Part shown: positions 16,872 to 26,415 of the stretch, piece after piece
Numbering within the stretch: the stretch's first letter is position 1
How the letters are laid out: each line of letters begins with the position of its first letter
Source of the DNA: Caballeronia sp. LZ062
GTDB lineage: Bacteria > Pseudomonadota > Gammaproteobacteria > Burkholderiales > Burkholderiaceae
Assembly: GCF_031450785.1 (NCBI RefSeq)
Contig: NZ_JARTWB010000002.1
Span: 2,418,001-2,482,000 of the forward strand
Direction of reading: 5' to 3'
Length of the DNA: 64,000 nt
The notes under the pieces: model-generated
What the model was told of the DNA's origin: nothing
Database searches by the model: none
Seen by the model: the letters and a program-made list of their open reading frames with translations, nothing else
Position numbers and translations under genes: made by a program

Positions 16872-17783
16872 ATGGCAACCGATCACACCACTTTCCCGCA
16901 GTTCGTCTCGGCTGGCGACATCCTCACCGACCTGATCCGCACCGGAGACGAGAGCTGGCTGTCGCGTCCGGGCGGCGCGGGCTGGAACGTCGCGCGCGCC
17001 GTCGCCCGGCTCGGGCTGCCGACCGCGAGCGCCGGTTCGCTCGGCACCGACAATTTCTCCGACGACCTCTGGCACGCGAGCGTCGCCGCGGGCCTCGACA
17101 TGCGCTTCATGCAGCGCGTCGAGCGTCCGCCGCTGCTCGCCATCGTCCACAAGACGCAGCCGCCGACCTATTACTTCATGGGGGAGAACGGCGCGGATCT
17201 CGCCTTCGATCCGGCGAAGCTCCCGCAAGGCTGGATGGAGCGCGTGAAGTGGGCGCACTTCGGCTGCATCAGCCTCGTGCGCCAGCCGCTCGGCGCGACG
17301 CTCGCCGCGCTTGCCGCGACACTGCGCGAGCACGGCGTCAAGATCAGCTTCGATCCGAACTATCGGAATCTTATGGAGCACGGCTACGAGCCGATTCTGC
17401 GCAACATGGCGGGCCTCGCCGATCTCATCAAGGTGTCGGACGAAGACCTGCACATGCTGTTTCGCGGCATTCCCGAGGAAGACGCGCTCGCGCAACTGCG
17501 CGCGATGAACCCGCAAGCCACCGTGCTCGTCACGCGCGGCTCGTCGGAGGCGACGCTTTATGCCGGTGATGAAGCGTTCAGCGCGCGTCCGCCGGCCATC
17601 GAGGTGGCGGATACGGTCGGCGCGGGCGATGCGTCCATCGGCGGGCTGCTCTATAGCCTGATGGCGCGTCACGGCGGCTGGCCCGAGCATCTGAAGTTCG
17701 CGCTCGCGGCGGGCGCGGCGGCGTGCCGTCATTCGGGCGCGCATTCGCCGTCGCTCGACGAGGTCGAGGAATTGCTCGGCTAA
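16872..17783 (+). CDS. PfkB-family carbohydrate kinase (probable fructokinase)
   Basis: A 303-residue ribokinase-fold kinase. Family signatures are RPGGAGWNVARAVARLG (motif 1, sugar binding) and DTVGAGDASIGGLLYSL (motif 2, with the catalytic Asp and anion hole). SFDPNYRNLM and VLVTRGSSEATLY are also present. With the upstream isomerase it would turn mannose into fructose and then fructose 6-phosphate, which enters central metabolism. The ATG at 16872 follows the isomerase stop by five bases. No transporter gene is in the operon, so uptake must be served elsewhere. Confidence 0.9.
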   Translation: MATDHTTFPQFVSAGDILTDLIRTGDESWLSRPGGAGWNVARAVARLGLPTASAGSLGTDNFSDDLWHASVAAGLDMRFMQRVERPPLLAIVHKTQPPTYYFMGENGADLAFDPAKLPQGWMERVKWAHFGCISLVRQPLGATLAALAATLREHGVKISFDPNYRNLMEHGYEPILRNMAGLADLIKVSDEDLHMLFRGIPEEDALAQLRAMNPQATVLVTRGSSEATLYAGDEAFSARPPAIEVADTVGAGDASIGGLLYSLMARHGGWPEHLKFALAAGAAACRHSGAHSPSLDEVEELLG

Positions 17784-17880
17784 GCATCGAGCAAGCGCGC
17801 GCCGCTGTCATACGCGTCGCGCGGTCGCGTGCTAGCATCAATTTCATGCTTGCGTCCCGGGACTTGAGGCGAATCCATCA

Positions 17881-18101
17881 TGGAAGACACGACCTACACG
17901 AAAGGCATCTATACCGCGAAGATCGGCGTACGCGCCATCGACGGCGGCAAGTTCCAGGGGCTCGTCTCGCTCGCGCGCGACGACGGCGAGCAGCCCGACG
18001 CGACGCTCTACGAAGTGGAAGCTGCATCGGAAAACGAGCACGAAGCGCTCGACGAAGCGCGGGCGCTCGCGCACCGCATCCTCGGGGAAATCGAACTGTA
18101 A
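17881..18101 (+). CDS. small conserved-looking protein, unknown function (73 residues)
   Basis: I do not recognise a named family. The product is acidic and soluble, with GIYTAKIGVRAIDGGKFQG, two likely beta-strands, then LYEVEAASENEHEALDEA and a C-terminal helix. The next gene has a similar order of elements (GVYSIHVRPIELQGPRWDA followed by SHEAVQLAHLRAVADI), so the two look like diverged duplicates. No signal peptide or cysteine. Between the kinase operon and this gene are 97 bases, so it may have its own promoter. Confidence 0.65.
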
Positions 18102-18149
18102 CTGGCGCGATCGCGGCGTGTGCGCGCCGCCCACTGCATCGGAGGCGAC

Positions 18150-18395
18150 ATGCCGGACCAGGTCTTCCTATATGGCGTCTATTCCATCCACGTGAGGCCG
18201 ATCGAGCTTCAGGGCCCGCGCTGGGACGCCGAGTACGAGATTCGCCATCTGGACAAAGCCGTGCAGGACTGGAAGACGGTCGGCGGCGACGACGGCCTTC
18301 CCACATCGCACGAAGCCGTTCAGCTCGCGCACCTGCGCGCGGTCGCGGACATCGATGCCGGCGCGGGCATTCCAAAGCCTCGCACGTTTCCCTGA
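18150..18395 (+). CDS. small protein, probable paralogue of the preceding gene (81 residues)
   Basis: The start at 18150 follows GGAGG by five bases; an ATG-like start at 18120 is less likely. The product opens MPDQVFLYGVYSIHV, continues with a strand-rich half, and ends with a helix in which HEAVQLAHLRAVADID mirrors the ALDEARALAHRIL of its neighbour. I cannot assign a function. The two small genes are 48 bases apart and probably one transcript; the GST gene converges on them. Confidence 0.68.
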   Translation: MPDQVFLYGVYSIHVRPIELQGPRWDAEYEIRHLDKAVQDWKTVGGDDGLPTSHEAVQLAHLRAVADIDAGAGIPKPRTFP

Positions 18396-18411
18396 CCAGC
18401 GGCTCGACGTC

Positions 18412-19050
18412 TTAATCCACCGGCATTTTCGGGTGCGGCCTGAGTCCGAGGCGCTCCGCCTCGCGATGGTCGATCTCAGCCGCGCGCTCGTAGCCCTCGC
18501 GCGCCACCGCCCGTTCGACGTAATCGAAGAGCACGCCTTGCGGCTCGATCAGCCTCGCGACGAACGCAATCTGCAACGTGCTCGCCAGCAGGATGTCGGC
18601 GGCGGTAAACAACTCGCCGAGCAGCCACGGCCCTTCTTCCAGCGCGCTTTCGACTGCATGCTCGACGCGCGCAAGATCGCCCCAGCCAAAGCTGAACGTA
18701 TTGCCCTGCGCGCCCGTCATGCGTTCGGCCATCGCCGGTTCCAGACATGAGCCGGTGAAGAACATCCATTGCAGGAACCGGCCGCGCGCCGGGTCCGAAG
18801 GCGGCACGCCCAAACGCGCGTCCGGGAACCGGTCCGCCAGATAGAGCAGCACCGCGCCGGATTCCGCCACGCGCACGCCGCCGTCGTCGAGCGCCGGGAG
18901 CTTCGACATCGGGTTGACGCGGCTGAACGCGGCTTCATTCTGCGCGCCCGCGCGAATATTTACGAACGCCAGTTCATACGGCTCGCGCAGTTCTTCGAGC
19001 ATCCACAGCGCGCGAAACGCGCGCGTCTTCGGCCAGTAGAAGAGTTTCAT
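18412..19050 (-). CDS. glutathione S-transferase
   Basis: A 212-residue cytosolic GST. The thioredoxin-like N-domain starts MKLFYWPKTRAFRALWMLEE (Tyr and Thr near the thiol site) and includes NPMSKLPALDDGG and the glutathione gamma-glutamyl contact AESGAVLLYLADRFP. The helical C-domain contains GPWLLGELFTAADILLAS, the family N-capping box with its conserved Asp. The start at 19050 removes a 20-residue unconserved lead that the open frame would add. The substrate is unknown. It is divergent from the indolepyruvate oxidoreductase gene across 243 bases. Confidence 0.9.
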   Translation of the reverse strand: MKLFYWPKTRAFRALWMLEELREPYELAFVNIRAGAQNEAAFSRVNPMSKLPALDDGGVRVAESGAVLLYLADRFPDARLGVPPSDPARGRFLQWMFFTGSCLEPAMAERMTGAQGNTFSFGWGDLARVEHAVESALEEGPWLLGELFTAADILLASTLQIAFVARLIEPQGVLFDYVERAVAREGYERAAEIDHREAERLGLRPHPKMPVD

Positions 19051-19293
19051 CGGCGGCGGCCTTCTCTCGTTTTCGGAAGCGATCAGGTTAGTCCTAATCA
19101 GCGCCGCCACGCGAGCGCCACGGCTGCGGGTTTACGCCGACGCGCGCCCGGATCGAGCAGATTTCTCCCGCATATCTCGAAAAAGCCTGCGTCGTTTCTC
19201 AACGCCTGCCGAATTGCAGCGAGTGCGAAAAAACATTCCGCTTTCGGTGACAAAAAATGACGTATCGCCTCACATACAAAAAACGAGACAACC

Positions 19294-22200
19294 ATGAACG
19301 CACGCGTCCCCGCCGATGCCCTGTCGCCTCGCCTCAACGAACCCGCGCTGTCCGACTACCAACTCGGCGACAACCTGAGCGCCACGGGCGGCCGAATCTT
19401 CCTGACGGGCACGCAGGCGCTGGTGCGTCTCGTGTTGATGCAGCGCGCGCTCGACCGCGCCGCGCACCTCAACACCGCCGGTTTCATCAGCGGCTATCGC
19501 GGCTCGCCGCTCGGCATGGTCGATCAACAACTGTGGAAGGCGAAAAAGCTGCTCGCGTCGCACGACGTGCGCTTTCTGCCCGCGATCAACGAGGAACTCG
19601 GCGGCACTGCCGTGCTCGGCACGCAGCGCGTGGAGAGCGATCCGGAGCGCACCGTCGATGGCGTCTTCGCAATGTGGTACGGCAAAGGTCCGGGCGTGGA
19701 CCGCGCGGGCGATGCGCTCAAGCACGGCAACGCGTACGGCTCGTCGCCGCACGGCGGCGTGCTCGTGGTGGCGGGCGACGACCACGGCTGCGTCTCATCG
19801 TCCATGCCGCATCAGAGCGATCAGGCGATGATCGCGTGGCATATGCCGGTGCTGAATCCGTCGAACGTGGCGGACATGCTCGAATTCGGCCTGTACGGCT
19901 GGGCGCTCTCGCGCTTTTCGGGCGCGTGGGTCGGCTTCAAGGCCATTTCCGAGACCGTGGAATCCGGCTCGACCGTCGATCTCGATGCGTTAAAGACCGA
20001 CTGGACCGCGCCCGACGGCTTCACGCCGCCGCCCGGCGGCCTGCACAACCGTTGGCCCGACTTGCCGAGCCTCACCATCGAAGCGCGCCTGCACGCGAAG
20101 CTCGACGCCGTGCGCCACTTCGCGCGCACCAACAGCATCGACAAGTGGATCGCGCCGAGTCCGCGTGCGAACGTCGGCATCGTGACGTGCGGCAAGGCGC
20201 ATCTGGATCTGATGGAGGCGCTCCGCCGCCTCGAACTCACCGTCGACGATCTCGACGCCGCCGGCGTGCGCATCTACAAGGTCGGGCTGTCGTTTCCGCT
20301 CGAAACGACGCGCCTCGACACGTTCGTCGAAGGGCTCGCGGAAGTGCTGGTGATCGAGGAGAAAGGACCGGTCGTCGAGCAGCAGATCAAGGATCACCTG
20401 TACAACCGCGTTCAGGGCGCGCGGCCCGTCGTGATCGGCAAGACGACGCAGGACGGCGCGCCGCTGCTCTCCGCGCTCGGCGAATTGCGGCCCTCGCGCG
20501 TGCTGCCGGTGTTCGCGCAATGGCTCGCGCGCCACAAGCCGGCGCTCGACCGCCGCGACAAAGTGGTCGATCTCGTCGCGCCGCAGATTTTGTCGAATAT
20601 CGCCGATGCCGTGAAGCGCACACCCTACTTCTGCTCGGGCTGCCCGCACAACACATCGACGAAAGTGCCGGAAGGATCGGTCGCGCAGGCGGGCATCGGC
20701 TGTCACTTCATGGCGTCGTGGATGGAGCGCGACACGACCGGCCTCATCCAGATGGGCGGCGAAGGCGTCGACTGGGCCTCGCACGCGATGTTCACGAAGA
20801 CGCCGCACGTCTTCCAGAATCTCGGCGACGGCACGTACTTCCACTCGGGCATTCTCGCGATCCGTCAGGCGGTGGCCGCGAAAGCCAACATCACGTACAA
20901 GATTCTCTATAACGACGCCGTCGCGATGACGGGCGGCCAGCCGGTCGACGGCAGCATTTCCGTGCCGCAGATCGCGCGGCAAGTAGAGGCGGAAGGCATC
21001 GCGCTGCTCGTCGTGGTCAGTGACGAACCCGAGAAGTACGAAGGTCACGAAGACCAGTTCCCGCGCGGCACGACGTTTCATCACCGCAGCGAACTCGATG
21101 CCGTGCAACGCCGCCTGCGCGACACGCCCGGCGTGACTGTGCTGATCTACGACCAGACGTGCGCCGCCGAAAAGCGCCGCCGCCGCAAGAAGGGCGAGTT
21201 TCCCGATCCGGACAAGCGGCTTTTCATCAACGAAGCCGTGTGCGAAGGCTGCGGCGATTGCGGCGTGCAGTCGAATTGTCTTTCCGTCGAGCCGGTGGAA
21301 ACGGAACTGGGACGCAAGCGCCGCATCGACCAGTCGTCGTGCAACAAGGACTATTCGTGCGTGAACGGCTTCTGCCCGAGCTTCGTCACGCTGGAAGGCG
21401 CGAAGCTGAAAAAGGCCGACGGCCACGCTTTCGATCCCGGCGAACTCGCGCGCCGCGTCGATGCGCTTCCGCCACCGCGTGCGCATCTCGATCACGCGCC
21501 GTACGACATTCTGGTGACGGGCGTGGGCGGCACGGGCGTCGTCACGGTCGGCGCGCTCATCAGCATGGCGGCGCATCTGGAAGGCAAGAGCGCGTCGGTG
21601 CTCGATTTCATGGGCTTCGCGCAGAAAGGCGGCTCGGTGCTGTCGTTCGTACGCGTGGCGAGCGAGGACGCGCTGCTGAACCAGGTGCGCATCGACACCC
21701 AGCAGGCCGACTTGCTGCTCGCCTGCGACATGGTCGTCGGCGCGAGTCCCGAAGCGTTGCAAACGGTGCGGCATGACCGGACGAAGATCGTCGTAAACAC
21801 GCACGCCATTCCGAACGCGAGCTTCGTGCAGAACCCAGACGCCAATCTGCACGCCGACGCGCTGCTCGACAAGATGCGCCACGCAGCAGGCGCCGATGCC
21901 GCTCACGCGCTGCGTGCCTGCGACGCGCAATCGCTCGCGACGCGCTTTCTCGGCGACACTATCGGCGCGAACATCGTCATGCTCGGCTTCGCGTGGCAGC
22001 TCGGGCTCGTGCCGGTGTCGCACGGCGCGTTGATGCGTGCGCTGGAACTGAACAACGTCGCGGTCGCGGCGAACAAGCTGGCCTTCGCGATCGGCCGGCT
22101 CGCATCGGCGGATGTCAACGCGCTGGATGCGCTGGCGTCGTCGGCGCAGCAGAAGCGCGTCGCGATGGCGGACATGCCGCTCGCCGATCTGATTCGTGAC

Positions 22201-22872
22201 CGCGAGCAACGGCTTCTCGCGTATGGCGGCGCGAAATACGTCGAGCGGTATCGTTCGCTGCTCGCGCAGGCATCGCCGAATGAAGACGTGAAGCGCGCCG
22301 TGGCGATCACGTTCTACAAGCTGCTCGCGGTGAAGGACGAATACGAAGTCGCGCGCCTGCATGCGGACCCGGCATTCCGCGCCGCGCTCGCCGCGCAGTT
22401 CGAAGGCGCGCCCGGCGACGCTTACGCCGTGAAGTTCAATCTCGCGCCGCCCGCTTTGTCACACGGCGCGCCGAAGAAGAAAACCTTCGGCCAGTGGATG
22501 TGGCCGGTGCTCGGCGGTTTGTCGAAGTTGCGCGCGCTGCGCGGCACCGCGCTCGATCCGTTCGGCAGAACGCTCGAACGCCGCATGGAGCGCCAGCTCG
22601 CCAAGGACTACGAAATCACGATGCAGCGCGCACTTGCCAAACTCGACGCGGGCAACGCAAAAGACGTGGCGGCGCTCGCCGCGCTCTTCGAGCGCGTGCG
22701 CGGCTACGGCCACGTGAAGCTCGCGAATCTCGCGATGGTCAAGCGCAGCGAGCGCGAACTCGTCGCGCGGCTCGGCATCGAGGCGGCGACGGGCGAAGCG
22801 GTGCGCGCTTCCATCGAACGGATGAAGGGCGCGTCGTCGCTGAAGGGGATTCCGGTCGTCGTCGCGAAGTGA
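19294..22872 (+). CDS. indolepyruvate ferredoxin oxidoreductase, fused IorA-IorB type
   Basis: A 1192-residue enzyme that oxidatively decarboxylates aryl or other 2-oxoacids to acyl-CoA with ferredoxin. It has the pyruvate-oxidoreductase N-domain (GFISGYRGSPLGMVD, INEELGGTAVLGTQ), the TPP-binding part (YFCSGCPHNTS, GIGCHFMASWM, QMGGEGVDW), and a ferredoxin-like cysteine set at about residues 650-695 (CEGCGDCGVQSNC, CNKDYSCVNGFCP). From about residue 740 the gamma subunit follows (LVTGVGGTGVVTVGALIS, DFMGFAQKGGSVLSFVR). Thus alpha, beta and gamma parts are in one chain, as in proteobacterial homologues. It is monocistronic; the usual Lrp-type neighbour is absent. Confidence 0.93.
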   Translation: MNARVPADALSPRLNEPALSDYQLGDNLSATGGRIFLTGTQALVRLVLMQRALDRAAHLNTAGFISGYRGSPLGMVDQQLWKAKKLLASHDVRFLPAINEELGGTAVLGTQRVESDPERTVDGVFAMWYGKGPGVDRAGDALKHGNAYGSSPHGGVLVVAGDDHGCVSSSMPHQSDQAMIAWHMPVLNPSNVADMLEFGLYGWALSRFSGAWVGFKAISETVESGSTVDLDALKTDWTAPDGFTPPPGGLHNRWPDLPSLTIEARLHAKLDAVRHFARTNSIDKWIAPSPRANVGIVTCGKAHLDLMEALRRLELTVDDLDAAGVRIYKVGLSFPLETTRLDTFVEGLAEVLVIEEKGPVVEQQIKDHLYNRVQGARPVVIGKTTQDGAPLLSALGELRPSRVLPVFAQWLARHKPALDRRDKVVDLVAPQILSNIADAVKRTPYFCSGCPHNTSTKVPEGSVAQAGIGCHFMASWMERDTTGLIQMGGEGVDWASHAMFTKTPHVFQNLGDGTYFHSGILAIRQAVAAKANITYKILYNDAVAMTGGQPVDGSISVPQIARQVEAEGIALLVVVSDEPEKYEGHEDQFPRGTTFHHRSELDAVQRRLRDTPGVTVLIYDQTCAAEKRRRRKKGEFPDPDKRLFINEAVCEGCGDCGVQSNCLSVEPVETELGRKRRIDQSSCNKDYSCVNGFCPSFVTLEGAKLKKADGHAFDPGELARRVDALPPPRAHLDHAPYDILVTGVGGTGVVTVGALISMAAHLEGKSASVLDFMGFAQKGGSVLSFVRVASEDALLNQVRIDTQQADLLLACDMVVGASPEALQTVRHDRTKIVVNTHAIPNASFVQNPDANLHADALLDKMRHAAGADAAHALRACDAQSLATRFLGDTIGANIVMLGFAWQLGLVPVSHGALMRALELNNVAVAANKLAFAIGRLASADVNALDALASSAQQKRVAMADMPLADLIRDREQRLLAYGGAKYVERYRSLLAQASPNEDVKRAVAITFYKLLAVKDEYEVARLHADPAFRAALAAQFEGAPGDAYAVKFNLAPPALSHGAPKKKTFGQWMWPVLGGLSKLRALRGTALDPFGRTLERRMERQLAKDYEITMQRALAKLDAGNAKDVAALAALFERVRGYGHVKLANLAMVKRSERELVARLGIEAATGEAVRASIERMKGASSLKGIPVVVAK

Positions 22873-22878
22873 CCGGCG

Positions 22879-24198
22879 TCAGTCCATGTCGTCGTCCGGC
22901 AGCCAGTCGATGTCGCCGCACAGCACGCAGCGCTTGCCGCCGGAACGCGTCTCCACCGATAGCGTGACGCACGGCATCGCCTCGTTGATCGACAGATAAG
23001 GCTTCGTCACATGCACGCGCTCGGGGTCGCCGAGCGCCGCGCGAAAGTACGGACGACGCAGCCAGTTCGCGCCCTGCGCATCGACGAGCGGCAGAAAGCG
23101 CGCTTCGTGTGCTGCGCGGTCGGCGCGCAGCACGACATTGCGGCCGGACTGCCGCCCGCTCTGGTCGAGCAGAAAGCAGCGCGCCGCGTGATCGAGCGCG
23201 AGGAAGTTCCAGCAAACCTCGTCGAGCGGTTCGCCCGCCGCAAGCCTTTCCGCCGCCCGTTCGAACGCGCGCACGTAGGGCTGAAGCCGCGTCGCGACGC
23301 GCCGCTCGCGCACTTCCGTCTGCAGGCGATACCGCTCCGTCAACTCGCCGATGATGGTCTGCGCGTGCACGCCGTCCGCGAGGCCCGGATGCGGCCGCGC
23401 GAAGAAAAAGCCCTGCACGAAGTCCGCGCCGCTCGCGAGCGCAAGCTGCGCCTCGTGCTCGGTTTCGACGCCCTCGATCAGCACGAGCTTGCCCGCCTCG
23501 TGCAGCAGCGAAACGATGCCCGACAGCACCGCTTCCATGTTGCGCCGCTGCTTGCGCGTGCGCTCCGACAGCGGCGCATGAACGTTGTGGCCGGCGTGAG
23601 ACAGCATCACGCGGTCCAGTTTGACGATGTCCGGGTCCAGCTGCCAAATCCGTTCGATGTTCGTATGCCCCGCGCCGAAGTCATCGAGCGCGATCAGGAA
23701 ACCCTGGTCGCGGAACTGCTGCACCGCCTGCGCGAGCCGTTCTATGTCCTCCGCGCTCTGCTCCAGCACTTCCAGCACCACGCGGCGCGGCTCGATATGC
23801 AGGCGCTTCAGGTTGGCGAGCAGCGCGGCCGCGTGATACGGCTCGGTCAGCGCGCCGGGATGCACGTTCAGAAACAGCCATTCGGTCTGCGCGCCGAGCA
23901 TCTTGAAGTTCTCGAGATGCAGCGCCTGCGCAAGACGGTCGATCTGCAATGCTTCGCCCACGCGCGACGACTGCGCGAACACGTCCACCGGCGGCACGGG
24001 ACGGTCGAGCGCATCGTGCGCGCGCAACAGCCCTTCGTAACCGACCGCGCGCATGTGCGAAAGACTGAACACCGGCTGGAACACGCTGGAGAGCGTCCAC
24101 TCGCCATGCTCGACCGAATAGCGATCGAAGCCCGACATGACGCCGAGTTCGAAGCTGCGCGCGGCGAGCGTCGTCTTCTCCGGATTGGCGATCACCAT
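22879..24198 (-). CDS. EAL-domain c-di-GMP phosphodiesterase with C-terminal Cache/YkuI-like sensor domain
   Basis: A 439-residue protein likely to hydrolyse c-di-GMP to pGpG. Catalytic marks are EGLLRAHD (the EAL motif as EGL), LNVHPG, VVLEVLEQS, LIALDDFGAGHTN, IVKLDR, LIEGVETE and QGFFFARP, so all metal and base residues appear present. The last 170 residues carry a PAS/Cache-like region with WLRRPYFRAALGDPE and TKPYLSINEAMPCVTLS, as in the YkuI C-terminal domain, which could bind a ligand. No transmembrane segment. The start at 24198 follows GGAGG by seven bases; the frame is open 59 codons further. Confidence 0.9.
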   Translation of the reverse strand: MVIANPEKTTLAARSFELGVMSGFDRYSVEHGEWTLSSVFQPVFSLSHMRAVGYEGLLRAHDALDRPVPPVDVFAQSSRVGEALQIDRLAQALHLENFKMLGAQTEWLFLNVHPGALTEPYHAAALLANLKRLHIEPRRVVLEVLEQSAEDIERLAQAVQQFRDQGFLIALDDFGAGHTNIERIWQLDPDIVKLDRVMLSHAGHNVHAPLSERTRKQRRNMEAVLSGIVSLLHEAGKLVLIEGVETEHEAQLALASGADFVQGFFFARPHPGLADGVHAQTIIGELTERYRLQTEVRERRVATRLQPYVRAFERAAERLAAGEPLDEVCWNFLALDHAARCFLLDQSGRQSGRNVVLRADRAAHEARFLPLVDAQGANWLRRPYFRAALGDPERVHVTKPYLSINEAMPCVTLSVETRSGGKRCVLCGDIDWLPDDDMD

Positions 24199-24518
24199 GC
24201 GAATACCTCCGCGCGCGCGCCACGCGCTTTCTGCTCCGGCGCCCCGCCGGTCGTGCCCGATACCGTTTTCATAAGAACCGCCCTCGATGATCTCGTCGGG
24301 AGTCTCGTGTCCCGTGGCTCCCGATAAAGCAAGGTCCATGCGCGCGATGCCGCCGCATTTGTCGGGCGTTTGCATGCTTCATGCACCGGGAACAGGCGGT
24401 AAACGCATGCACGCGCACCGTCGATGTGCGTCGCCGGGACATGTCGTGGACCGAATGCCGGGCTACACTCTCGCGTCGCCTCGAACAACCAACGGACGCC
24501 GCGCGTCCCGCATCCGGC

Positions 24519-26186
24519 ATGGAAATCGTCTTCACCGTTCTCATCCTGCTGATGATCGTGGCGCTGTCCGGCGTCGGCCTCAGCCTGCTGCCGGTCAAGC
24601 TGCCGCTGCCGCTCATTCAAATCGCCATCGGCGCCATGCTCGCGTGGCCCGGCTTCCGGCTGCACGTCACGTTCGATCCCGAACTGTTCATGCTGCTGTT
24701 CATCCCGCCGCTGCTGTTCGCGGACGGCTGGCGCATTCCGAAGCGCGAGCTGTATCTCGCGCGCCGCGCCGTTCTCATGCTCGCGCTCGGGCTCGTGTTC
24801 ATCACCGTCGGCGCGCTCGGCTACTTCCTGCACTGGATGATTCCCGCGATGCCGCTGCCCGTCGCCTTCGCGCTCGCGGCCGTGCTGTCGCCCACCGATG
24901 CCGTCGCGCTCACGGGCATCGCCGGGCGCAACCGCATTCCGGCGAACCTCATGCACATACTGGAAGGCGAAGCGTTGATGAACGACGCCTCCGGTCTCGT
25001 CGCGCTGAAGTTCGCCATCGCGGCGGCGCTGACCGGCGTGTTCTCGCTGCACGAGGCGGCCATCAGCTTCGTCGTGATTTCGGTGGGCGGTCTTGCGATC
25101 GGCGCCGCGATCAGCTGGATCGTCACCGAGATTCCGGCGCGCGTGCTCAAATTTTCCGAAGACGACGATCCCGCCGCGGGCGTGATCCTCACCGTGCTGA
25201 TTCCGTTCGCCGCCTACGTCATTTCGGAGCGCGCGGGCTGCTCGGGCATTCTGGCGGCGGTTTCAGCCGGGATGATGATGAACATCCAGAGCCTGCGCGC
25301 GACCATTCCGAGCGCCGTGCGCGTGCGCATGACGAGCACGTGGACGATGATCGAGTTCGTGTTCAACGGCATGGTGTTCATCCTGCTCGGTTTGCAGTTG
25401 CCGCACATCATCGGCCGCGCGCTGATCGAGGCGCATCAGGACGGCAACGCGCAAGTCGGCCTGCTGATCGGCTACGTGATCGCGACGGTGCTCGCACTCT
25501 ACGCGCTGCGCTTCGTGTGGGTGTATTGCCTGCGCTGGGTCGCGAGCCGCAGCGCGGCAAAGGTCGGCATCGAAAGCGCCGCGCCGGGCATTCGCACGCT
25601 GGCGCTGACGACGATTGGCGGCGTGCGCGGCGCGGTGACGCTCGCGGGCGTGCTTTCGCTGCCGGTCACGCTCGACAACGGCGCGGCGCTCGCCGGCCGC
25701 GATCTGGCTATTTTCATTGCGTCGGCGGTGATTCTCGCTTCGCTGCTGATCGCTGTGGTCGGCTTGCCGGTGGTACTGCGCGGCGCGAAGCGCGAGCGCA
25801 ATCCGCATGCGGCCGAGGAACGGCTGGCGCGCCGGCGCGCGGCGCAGGCGGCGATCCGCGCCATCGACGAAACGCACACGCTGCTCACAGACACCATGGA
25901 CGAAACAGCGTCCGCCCGCTGCGCCGATTCGACGGCGCGCGTGATGGACGTCTATCGGCGGCGGCTGGAATCTCTCGGCGACGAAGAAGCGCCGCGCGTG
26001 GCGGCGAGAAAGAGCGAAATCGTGGAGACGCGGCTCAAGATGGCGGCGCTGCGGGCCGAGCGCGCGGAGCTGCTGCAGTTGAGAACGGACCAGGCGATCA
26101 ACGATGAAACGCTGAACAAGCTGATGCGGGAGATCGATCTTTCGGAGACGGCGATCGTGAATCGTAAGCGGGGGATGACGGCTTGA
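24519..26186 (+). CDS. CPA1-family Na+(K+)/H+ antiporter
   Basis: A 555-residue inner-membrane cation/proton exchanger. About 12 hydrophobic segments fill residues 1-420, with SPTDAVALTGIAGRNRIP and EGEALMNDASGLVALKFA, the ND pair of the ion site, and VRGAVTLAGVLSLP. The last 120 residues form a charged, probably coiled cytoplasmic tail (RRRAAQAAIRAIDETH, ALRAERAELLQLRTDQAIN). The start at 24519 is chosen because the hydrophobic first helix begins there (MEIVFTVLILLMIVALSG); its ribosome binding site is weak. It helps in pH and cation homeostasis. Confidence 0.92.
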   Translation: MEIVFTVLILLMIVALSGVGLSLLPVKLPLPLIQIAIGAMLAWPGFRLHVTFDPELFMLLFIPPLLFADGWRIPKRELYLARRAVLMLALGLVFITVGALGYFLHWMIPAMPLPVAFALAAVLSPTDAVALTGIAGRNRIPANLMHILEGEALMNDASGLVALKFAIAAALTGVFSLHEAAISFVVISVGGLAIGAAISWIVTEIPARVLKFSEDDDPAAGVILTVLIPFAAYVISERAGCSGILAAVSAGMMMNIQSLRATIPSAVRVRMTSTWTMIEFVFNGMVFILLGLQLPHIIGRALIEAHQDGNAQVGLLIGYVIATVLALYALRFVWVYCLRWVASRSAAKVGIESAAPGIRTLALTTIGGVRGAVTLAGVLSLPVTLDNGAALAGRDLAIFIASAVILASLLIAVVGLPVVLRGAKRERNPHAAEERLARRRAAQAAIRAIDETHTLLTDTMDETASARCADSTARVMDVYRRRLESLGDEEAPRVAARKSEIVETRLKMAALRAERAELLQLRTDQAINDETLNKLMREIDLSETAIVNRKRGMTA

Positions 26187-26415
26187 GGGTTGGCGCGGCG
26201 TGAAGCCACGCCGGAGCTCATCGCGCACAAGGTGATGCGTACTGGCTTCGACGACGCATCAGACGAGCCGGCCTCGCGGAAGCGCGTCGAAGTGATGTCC
26301 GCGTATTGGCCGCCGCCCCGCCGTGGCTTGGCGCCGGCGGGAGTGGCGGTCGACGTTCCCATCGGCGCCAACGACACGTGAGTCACGCGCAAGCCGCGGG
26401 GACGCAGGAGATGTT
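26187..26415. other. intergenic DNA between antiporter and tandem repeat
   Basis: A 7-bp hairpin (CGGCGTG/CACGCCG at 26196-26213) lies just after the antiporter stop but lacks a T-run. No gene is evident in the remainder. Confidence 0.4.

Noticed and set aside
19990..22362. A 790-codon open frame antisense to the indolepyruvate oxidoreductase gene
   Set aside because: It is a shadow of the real gene: composition is dominated by Arg, Ala and His and there is no family match.
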